Source: Didymodactylos carnosus
Lineage: Eukaryota; Rotifera; Eurotatoria; Philodinida; Philodinidae
Length of the DNA: 37,787 bases
NCBI GenBank assembly: GCA_905250885.1
Contig: CAJNOQ010000995.1
Span: 1 to 37,787 of the forward strand
Direction: 5' to 3'
Shown: one piece after another, positions 31,734-37,787 of the stretch
How positions within the stretch are numbered: position 1 is the first letter of the stretch
Layout: each line of letters opens with the position of its first letter
The notes under the pieces: model-generated
Databases searched by the model: none
What the model saw: only the letters and a program-made list of their open reading frames with translations
Told to the model about the DNA's origin: nothing
Translations under genes and position numbers: made by a program

Positions 31734-32178
31734 ACAAAAGTGTAAAAAGATTTTTTTGTACCGGAACCAAACACAAAAGATCTTAAAACGGGCACAAATT
31801 TGCTTTAATTTCGGGCACAAAAAAATCTTCGTTCTTTTACAATTTTGGGATCAAAGATCGAATCGTCATCGTCTAAAAGTGATAAATTAGATACAGTTGT
31901 TAGATTATTTTTATTTTTATTAGTTATTCGAGAAAAGCGTCTTTAAAGTTGATTGCATCCCATCCCATGTCGCCAAAACCACAAAAAATTTTTTCAAATT
32001 TTACGCAGAAAAACGCATGCAAAAACCTAAGTAAAGTAACGCAAATATGGTTACACGAGCGAAATAAATACAGTTTTTTGTGTAAACAAAATTTTGCGTA
32101 ATTTTCTGCCGTATTTTGCAAAAAAAATTTTTTGCGTTACAACGCAAGAATGCAGTTGGTGTGTTTCCAAGACAACGA

Positions 32179-32198
32179 TGAGTCATCATGATGACTCA
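32179..32198. promoter_or_regulatory. Perfect palindrome with two AP-1-like TGAGTCA sites
   Basis: TGAGTCATCATGATGACTCA is a perfect 20-bp palindrome, containing the AP-1 (bZIP) consensus TGA(G/C)TCA twice. Binding is inference; it may instead be a transposon-end motif. Confidence 0.4.
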
Positions 32199-32458
32199 GC
32201 GTTTATTTTGCGTAATTTTGCAAAAAAAAGATGTTTTATTTTTAACAATATTTATACAAAATAGCACCAAAAAAAGTTGCTTCGATCAGGTTATCATGCT
32301 TGACTGATCGGTTTTGTGCAAGACAGCATGATCGCAGTTGGAAAATGAATGTACTTCCTGCGTTCACTTTCTAAGTGACTCCATAGTGGAAAAGCGACCA
32401 TTGATATAGATATAAGGCTGCACAAATTCCGCTTTTTCAAATTATATACTAAATATGA

Positions 32459-32476
32459 TGACTCACCGATGAGTCA
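32459..32476. promoter_or_regulatory. Second pair of AP-1-like sites, opposite arrangement
   Basis: TGACTCACCGATGAGTCA contains the same heptamer twice, inverted around four bases. It mirrors the palindrome 260 bp away at the other edge of the motif-poor centre. Confidence 0.35.
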
Positions 32477-32959
32477 TAGCAGTGAATCATCGTTTTGTTG
32501 CGACGTTAAACTAAAAAATTTTTTTGCAAAAAATTGTATCGAAAAATCACACGCAGTATAATACAAAAAAAAATATTCTGCGATAAAAGGCAAAAAACTA
32601 TCGTTTTTCTGTTTGTTTGGCAAAAAAGGCACTTTTCTGCAGAAATCGTGAAAAAAATTTGACTTGAGTAATTTTGCAAAACTTTGTTTCTTGCAAAAAT
32701 CCACAATAAATTTGTCATATTTTGTGCAAAAACAAAATTTTGCAAAAAGTAACTAAAAGATTATCGACAAAATTCTGCGTTAGCTGACGTTTTTTTGCAA
32801 AATTTTGTACGCAAGTTGCTCTTTTCTGCGTTATTTCAATGTTTAACGCAGAAATTAACTGAAAAAATTCTACATGAGATGAGAATACAGTGTGACATCT
32901 AGTCTTTTTCGTTAGTCCGGATGGAATACAAAATTGTTACATCAACATATTAAATATGT

Positions 32960-33042
32960 ATAAAGGGTGTTCTAGAAGTTCTGAAGTAATTTTAGAATGA
33001 TTTATTTTAAAATTACTTCAGAACTTCTAGAACGCCCTTTAT
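32960..33042. repeat. 83-bp hairpin, ~36-bp arms
   Basis: TAAAGGGTGTTCTAGAAGTT at the left is mirrored by AACTTCTAGAACGCCCTTTA at the right, with one or two mismatches and an ~8-base loop (tgatttat). Its compact, nearly perfect foldback suggests a very small MITE or a snapback sequence. Confidence 0.85.
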
Positions 33043-33607
33043 ATATATACATACCGAAACGGGCAATATCAATCTTGCTCCATCGAGCAGTATTGCCAAA
33101 TCGGGCAAGATAAATGCTCAAAATTGAGCTACATTTGCTATTCGTCTCTGTCCTAACAGAGAAAGCAGGTTGAACACATAACTTCAATATACGGGGAATA
33201 GTCAGTGCACAAGGAGTACAATGAACACTTACCGCCCATTAGACGACTGATGGTTCTCGAGATCAGACCTTGCCTATTCAGGTAATATTGTCCAATTGGG
33301 CAAATGACAACGGACTGCCTAGATTTGTTTTTTCACATTGCTATATCAAAATATATCTATACACCATGTGTCTACAAGATTACTCTGGTTTAATCATTTC
33401 TTTTTAATCTATCCGATTTATGTAGCACAATCAACACATATCAGATTAGAATCGAAATACATTTCTTCGGTTTGAGTATCTATTATGTTTATTTATTGCT
33501 ATATATGAAAATACTTTCATTTATTTTTCATTTTTAATAAAATATTCAGACAAATGTAACAAATCATAGTCTTGTTTTAAATTTTTTTTGCAAACAAATG
33601 TTTAATT
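33043..33607. other. Gene-free stretch
   Basis: 3' flank of the small minus-strand gene. Several GGGCAA(G/T) pieces occur between 33060 and 33305, loosely like the ATTGCCCA motifs of the hAT element at 31249, but no end structure is visible. Confidence 0.4.
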
Positions 33608-34039
33608 TTAAACGCGTCTATCATCAACTGGTGAATCAGACATATGACCACCTCGTTCAAATGGATTTTCAAATGTGACCTTTGTAACTGATACATATCC
33701 ACGCCATTTATTTATTGTGTCATCAAAATAATAAACACTTTCCATTCCATTAACATTTTTATTTTTATCAACAGCAAAATATTTTGGTCCATAACCTGCT
33801 TCACCAGCACGATTTGAAAGATTTTTATAATATGTAATATTATCATATGGACATGCTTGTATATGATTTCCAAATGTTAATTGTATTTCTTCTAACGTAC
33901 TTATTTTACCCATAGCATCAACAGGTGCGTTCAATTGACTACTCTTATATTTAATCCAACAACAATTTTCACTTTTATTTAAATTATTATTGTCAATGTC
34001 TAATGGAATAATCATATTATCAATATGATCACTAGTCAT
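33608..34039 (-). CDS. Uncharacterised 143-aa single-exon protein
   Basis: Complete frame from ATG (34039) to TAA (33608), no introns. I do not recognise the family. It is hydrophilic, with no signal peptide or membrane segment. Asn and Asp are abundant at the N-terminus (DIDNNNLNKSENCCW). The C-terminal half is strand-like and aromatic (YGPKYFAVDKNKNV, MESVYYFDDTINKWRGYVSV, KVTFENPFERGG), which suggests a small compact domain. Codons are strongly A/T-ending (AAT, AAA, GAT), more so than in the TRPM gene. The frame is long for such AT-rich DNA, which is the main argument that it is real. AT-rich flanks contain TATA-like runs on the 5' side (about 34130-34140). No neighbour hints at a role. 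Confidence 0.6.
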   Translation of the reverse strand: MTSDHIDNMIIPLDIDNNNLNKSENCCWIKYKSSQLNAPVDAMGKISTLEEIQLTFGNHIQACPYDNITYYKNLSNRAGEAGYGPKYFAVDKNKNVNGMESVYYFDDTINKWRGYVSVTKVTFENPFERGGHMSDSPVDDRRV

Positions 34040-34223
34040 ATTTTAGAATAAAAATATTATCAACGTATGTTAATAAGAAAAAAATGTAACCAATAACATG
34101 ATTTTCAAATATTTCATATGCTGTATGTATGTATTATATATAAAAAGAATTTAAATAAAAATGAAATAATGTGATGATATTTATAGAGTTGTGTTACGTC
34201 TTTTTCTTTCTTATCTAGCCAAG
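34040..34223. promoter_or_regulatory. 5' flank of the small gene, TATA-like run
   Basis: On the minus strand the sequence upstream of the ATG includes tatatataatac at about 34130-34145. A promoter role is plausible, not demonstrated. Confidence 0.25.
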
Positions 34224-34754
34224 ATTACAAAATTAAAACATTATAGTTAATCAAAGTACAAAAGTTGACGTCAGTTTGAAAAGTTTCCTTTAAAAACGGG
34301 AAAAAACCAATTCTAACTCTCGTGAGTAATACGAAGTAGAAATGACGTTTATCTATCGCTAGTTTTACATGTAATAGAAAAGAAAGTTAACAATGTACAA
34401 ACCTGAACAGAAAAATTTTATATCTTTTTGTCTGTTTCATTTTCTTTTCTTATTTATGTCATTTTTCTTATCATTTTTTTTTTTGCAAGATTAAATATGA
34501 GAAAAAACTGGATCAAATAAAACAATCTATAGATAAACGTCATATCCGATTACGCTGAATTAAATGGTGACATTAGAATTTAGAAAAAGTTCATTGAGTC
34601 ACTTATAAAAAGCCTATCAAGTCACTTTCACAATGTGAACTATAAAATGGCAACAGTTCTGAAAGGAAGAAGGAAGAATATCCCGCCGTGCGGTGTAGGG
34701 TGCTGCCGAAGCAGTTTCGATAAACCCGATATCTTCCCTACAGCTGATAATCTT
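34224..34754 (-). mobile_element. Retroposon copy A, 5'-truncated (531 bp)
   Basis: Essentially identical to 36492-37022 (I see a single difference, at 34749: ctgataatctt against ctgatgatctt). On the minus strand both copies end at the same 3' point (...ttttaattttgtaat), but this one lacks the upstream part that in copy B reaches a tRNA-like head. A common 3' end with a variable 5' end is what retroposition with 5' truncation gives. Flanks ctagccaag (34215-34223) and ttagcgaag (34762-34770) are similar but not identical, so they are weak target-duplication candidates. Alternative: segmental duplication. Confidence 0.7.
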
Positions 34755-35514
34755 TATTTATTTAGCGAAGCTGTTCTATTGCATCGTCATATTTTTATAC
34801 TTTTCTATTTAATAGATTCACTAGTGGACGCAGTTGGCTTCATCGCAAAAAGACAAGAGTTGAATCGAACATCGCTCGATGCAGCCAGATATGGACGATG
34901 AACTGCTGGATGCATCGACCAAAAGACGATGGAGATTTTTAAAGAATAAATAAATAACTGTGTATCTAGTAATAGTCGATACAGCTAGCTTAATGAATCA
35001 CATATAATGATAACATCATGCTTGGACTTGTGTAGAATGTGTATCCGAGAGATACTGACGTTCAAACCATTCGGATTAATAATACTGTCGAACCAGAATG
35101 TCATTTTAGACCTGTACTTTCTATATCTACCGTACTGACCGAGTATGGCTGTATTACTACATCCACAAGCCACCAGAGAATAACGAAACTATTGCACCGA
35201 GGCTATCATTTATCTCTATTTTCTTGTAAACTTCAGTATATTCTGATATTCGTTTGAGATGGTGCAATAATCTATAGTGATAAAACATGGATTATCCTGT
35301 CATTGAAAGCTGGAGTTAATAGGCGCTCTCAGAACCTTTTTTACTCCGCACAGAACTGTTTTGTCTTTTATTCTGTTCCGTTTTCCCAAAGCAGCACTCC
35401 AATTTTTTCATTGTTTGAACTTTACTTCCTTGATATTTGCATCATGATATGACAGATATCGATTAAGTAGATCAATGTGCCTGGATAGCCTATAGTCGGT
35501 AAATGCTTCATAAG
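34755..35514. other. No supported gene
   Basis: Plus frames at 34635-34901 and 35039-35257 and a minus frame at 34985-35173 have no recognisable protein; the first starts inside retroposon copy A. Short gatgcatcga motifs occur near 34880-34915 and again near 36050. Confidence 0.4.
35507..35514 (+). repeat. Left target-site duplication TTCATAAG
   Basis: Perfect 8-bp match to 35795-35802. Confidence 0.9.
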
Positions 35515-35794
35515 CAAGGGCGAAAGCACGGAATCCTGGAATCCTGAATTCCCCTGGATTCCAAGGATTCCCTATGATTCTTTAGGATTCCAAGGATTCC
35601 CTATGATTCTTTAGGATTCCAAGGATTCTCTAGGATTCTCTAGGATTTCTGAGGATTCTCTAGGATTCCTTTAGATTCTTTTGGATTCCAGGATTCCATT
35701 GGATTCTGCGAGATTCTATGAGATTCCGTGGGATTCCAGGATTCCAGGATTCCGTGGGATTCCAGGATTCCAGGATTCCGTGCTTTCCCTCGCG
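35515..35794. mobile_element. hAT-type miniature element, copy 2 (280 bp), GATTCC-filled
   Basis: Ends CAAGGGCGAAAGCACGG and, inverted, CCGTGCTTTCCCTCGCG, flanked by perfect 8-bp duplications. Same family as 16867-17173. The interior from about 35535 to 35780 is almost nothing but GGATTCC-type repeats in loose 10-20 bp periodicity, including two consecutive near-identical units ATTCCCTATGATTCTTTAGG. No coding capacity. Confidence 0.92.
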
Positions 35795-35802
35795 TTCATA
35801 AG
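35795..35802 (+). repeat. Right target-site duplication TTCATAAG
   Basis: Perfect match to 35507-35514. Confidence 0.9.
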
Positions 35803-35847
35803 TATATATATAAAATTCTATATATGATATGTATATTCTGACACGAA

Positions 35848-35892
35848 GTGCTCGAGTTCGATTCTCGTATACATTGTTTTTTTTACTTTTTT
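35848..35892 (+). other. tRNA T-arm-like remnant followed by a T run
   Basis: CGAGTTCGATTCTCG is a perfect T-stem/loop (CGAG-TTCGATT-CTCG) with a B-box-like core. It is followed ~10 bases later by a long T run, as after a Pol III gene. No acceptor stem, D-arm or A box can be matched upstream, so it is not a tRNA gene; it may be a relic of a tRNA-derived SINE. Confidence 0.35.
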
Positions 35893-36491
35893 GTATCTAG
35901 CTGCAGCGCTCTAAACCAGACACAGAAACTGTCAAAAAAAATTGATGCACTGTTGCTGCATCGCGCTAAATATTGCTGTTTTTTCGCTTCAATATTCCTA
36001 TATTGGTAGGCGATGCTTCGCCTCTTGCATCTAGTGTATCGCTTTTACTCGATGCATCTAGATAACTAGATTTTTTTGAATCTACCTGAATTTACAAAGT
36101 TGGAGAAAACCAGTTGCTTTCACGCGGAAAAGAAAGAAAACATCATGCTATATTTTCAAAAAATGTTACATTACTCTGTGATCCAGGCACTGTTAGACAT
36201 GTTTCGTCTACTAATACACTGTATCAGTGGACGAGACGGCATCCGCTCTCGTTCTCATGTCGATCAAATCAATCTGTAAGCGAGTCATAACTCCTACAGA
36301 AACAATTGGTTTGGAAACAACATGCTGCAAACAAATCAAATCAACGCCAGCATATTTAATCAACACAAAATTCTTTTTAGCCCAAAATACGAACTGTGAA
36401 CTTATACTAATTAAACTCTTTTTTTCAACATTAATAGTTTTAAAATATTAGCATAAGTTTGTTTTTGTATGACAGCTTTTTCTTGAAATTT
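35893..36491. other. No supported gene
   Basis: Repeated gatgcatc/gatgcttcg motifs around 35945-36065. Plus frames at 36076-36279 and 36227-36451 look random. Confidence 0.4.
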
Positions 36492-37313
36492 ATTACAAAA
36501 TTAAAACATTATAGTTAATCAAAGTACAAAAGTTGACGTCAGTTTGAAAAGTTTCCTTTAAAAACGGGAAAAAACCAATTCTAACTCTCGTGAGTAATAC
36601 GAAGTAGAAATGACGTTTATCTATCGCTAGTTTTACATGTAATAGAAAAGAAAGTTAACAATGTACAAACCTGAACAGAAAAATTTTATATCTTTTTGTC
36701 TGTTTCATTTTCTTTTCTTATTTATGTCATTTTTCTTATCATTTTTTTTTTTGCAAGATTAAATATGAGAAAAAACTGGATCAAATAAAACAATCTATAG
36801 ATAAACGTCATATCCGATTACGCTGAATTAAATGGTGACATTAGAATTTAGAAAAAGTTCATTGAGTCACTTATAAAAAGCCTATCAAGTCACTTTCACA
36901 ATGTGAACTATAAAATGGCAACAGTTCTGAAAGGAAGAAGGAAGAATATCCCGCCGTGCGGTGTAGGGTGCTGCCGAAGCAGTTTCGATAAACCCGATAT
37001 CTTCCCTACAGCTGATGATCTTCAGAGACGGCTCCTACTAGTCACCAAGCAAGCTGTAGCTCTGGACGGAAGGCCAGCCTGACACAGAGTTCTTTTCGCC
37101 CAATTGCTTGGGCCATACACACTCACTAACCACATACTAGCACCGAACTACCGGTGTATGTCACAACGTAGTGAGCATGCTATCGGACGGGTGATCCGAG
37201 ACAATAGGCATTAGTAACTTGTCCAAGGTTATTCTATGACTGGGTGGCGCCGAGCTCGAACACTGTCCCTTTGAAGTACGTGCCGAACAACATAACCACT
37301 CAGCCATAGCGGC
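36492..37313 (-). mobile_element. tRNA-headed retroposon (SINE-like), copy B (~820 bp)
   Basis: On the minus strand the element begins at about 37313 with a tRNA-like head: A box TGGCTGAGTGG (complement of 37296-37306) and B box GTGTTCGAGCTC (complement of 37252-37263), the spacing and A box being like tRNA-Leu/Ser. A ~230-bp body free of AT bias follows (to about 37020), then ~530 bp shared with copy A, ending in an AT-rich 3' tail at 36492. It is long for a SINE (usually 150-500 bp). The A and B boxes would form an internal Pol III promoter. No target duplication was recognised. Confidence 0.65.
37240..37313 (-). promoter_or_regulatory. Internal Pol III promoter (A and B boxes) of the retroposon
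   Basis: A box TGGCTGAGTGG and B box GTGTTCGAGCTC are about 33 bases apart on the minus strand, starting 7 bases from GCCGCTA. The T-stem and acceptor stem no longer pair well, so this is a tRNA-derived head and not a functional tRNA. Confidence 0.6.
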
Positions 37314-37787
37314 TCAATGTATGTAATATATTATACAACAGTTCTGACCGACATATTTCTTTATAATATCTTATGGATAAAGCAGAAAAATAAAGTAAAA
37401 TGAATAAATCGTAACTAATTAAGTATATTTAATAAACTGAATGCTGTTTTACGAAAAAATATTGCTCACAGCTTAGCGACGACAAAAAGTTGTCTATCTT
37501 TCTATATAAAAAGTAATCCGGTTCTGAGCAGCTACATAGAAGAAAAAATCAGAAAATCAAAAATAAATTATTTTCTGTAAAATGTAATGTAAATCCCTAG
37601 TCCCGGCACTTTTAACGTTATTTCGAGTTAGCCATCGGATCACAGTGGGCATATAGGCGAAAATTAGGCGGAAAATCGAAATAATCCTTTTTTCAAATAT
37701 AAATAGTGCAAAATGTAGCTCTTGAAATTGTCTATCGAATGGTGTATAAATGTCTATTTTTAACTTCTTTCCTTCAACCAGAAAATC
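37314..37787. other. Gene-free end of the window
   Basis: AT-rich; no coding, RNA or repeat feature that I can support. Confidence 0.45.

Larger units (their letters stand above)
30040..31870 (+). mobile_element. Internally deleted Mutator-like element (MULE)
   Basis: The left end region (about 30060-30245) is mirrored by the right end region (about 31215-31240 plus 31726-31860); the pairing includes GGTACAAAAGAATCTTTTTA on the left. The motif TTTGTGCCCG is repeated within both ends. Between them, on the plus strand, lie two transposase remnants: an N-terminal zinc-finger/HTH part (30587-30919) and a C-terminal SWIM part (30915-31112). The catalytic DDE core is missing. The right arm is split by a nested hAT element (31249-31725). 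Outermost termini and target duplication could not be fixed. Confidence 0.75.
31980..32870. repeat. TTTTGC-rich block with paired TGAGTCA palindromes
   Basis: Short motifs TTTTGCGTAATTTTGC, TTCTGCG and GGCAAAAAA recur dozens of times in both orientations from about 31980 to 32260 and from about 32505 to 32860, leaving a ~240-bp centre free of them. This layout (motif arrays at both sides) resembles the other non-autonomous elements here. The boundary of each array carries a palindrome built of TGAGTCA (32179-32198 and 32459-32476). Overlapping frames rich in Phe and Lys are low-complexity artefacts. Termini not resolved. Confidence 0.55.

Noticed and set aside
32474..32745. Overlapping minus-strand ORFs of 76 and 79 codons
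   Set aside because: They are low-complexity translations of the TTTTGC motif array.
35848..35892. Complete tRNA gene
   Set aside because: Only a T-arm-like hairpin is present; no acceptor stem, D-arm or anticodon arm can be drawn upstream.
34224..37022. LTR retrotransposon bounded by 531-bp direct repeats
   Set aside because: The repeats do not start TG or end CA, there is no gag/pol between them, no target duplication, and one copy continues into a tRNA-headed body. Retroposition with 5' truncation fits better.
37005..37035. Hammerhead ribozyme core (CTGATGA)
   Set aside because: No GAAA box or three-stem arrangement follows; the string is part of the retroposon body and reads ctgataa in the other copy.

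Overview
The window is AT-rich eukaryotic DNA. Its genes have short spliceosomal introns (about 48-120 bp in the best-resolved gene), proteins are animal-type, and the intergenic space is full of small DNA transposons. A bdelloid rotifer (Rotaria/Adineta/Philodina type) is the best guess. The clues are the compact introns, a pseudogene of an N-terminal domain I associate with bdelloid ADP-ribosyltransferase/TPR proteins, a calflagin-like EF-hand gene, and many foldback, Mutator-like (MULE) and hAT miniature elements. This is recognition, not a database result.

Layout. 1-2066: GC-rich direct repeats (417-556) and a foldback element (560-1475). 2067-7173, minus: a TRPM-family ion channel gene whose 21 exons I could chain in phase to about 1,276 aa. 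7174-12350: mostly repeats, namely a GTGACGAAAGT motif array, a 1.6-kb foldback carrying a FLYWCH zinc-finger ORF, and a long hairpin. 12351-15440: weak ORFs, then an intact AIG1/ADTRP-type membrane protein (minus). 15450-18580: a putative DNA element, a hAT miniature element, and a degenerate ~65-bp repeat. 18583-21750, minus: two pseudogenes (TPR/Sel1/MYND protein; bdelloid N-terminal domain). 22615-24034: a LINE reverse-transcriptase tail, a MULE-like element with a 10-bp target duplication, and a methyltransferase fragment. 24744-25381, minus: a complete 3-exon EF-hand gene. 25733-29084: two foldback elements. About 30040-31870: an internally deleted MULE keeping zinc-finger and SWIM ends, with a hAT miniature element nested in it. 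31980-33042: a TTTTGC-rich block with paired AP-1-like palindromes, then a hairpin. 33608-34039, minus: a small intact gene of unknown function. 34224-37313: two copies of a tRNA-headed retroposon, one 5'-truncated, with another hAT miniature element between them.

The intact genes (TRPM channel, AIG1-like enzyme, EF-hand protein, small unknown) do not form a pathway; two of them relate to calcium, but nothing shows linkage. The dominant theme is the mobile DNA. At least four elements carry arrays of their own short, mostly CpG-containing subterminal motif. Three hAT-type insertions have 8-bp target duplications that can be read directly (two perfect, one with a mismatch). Coordinates of splice sites were read by eye and could be off by a base or two.
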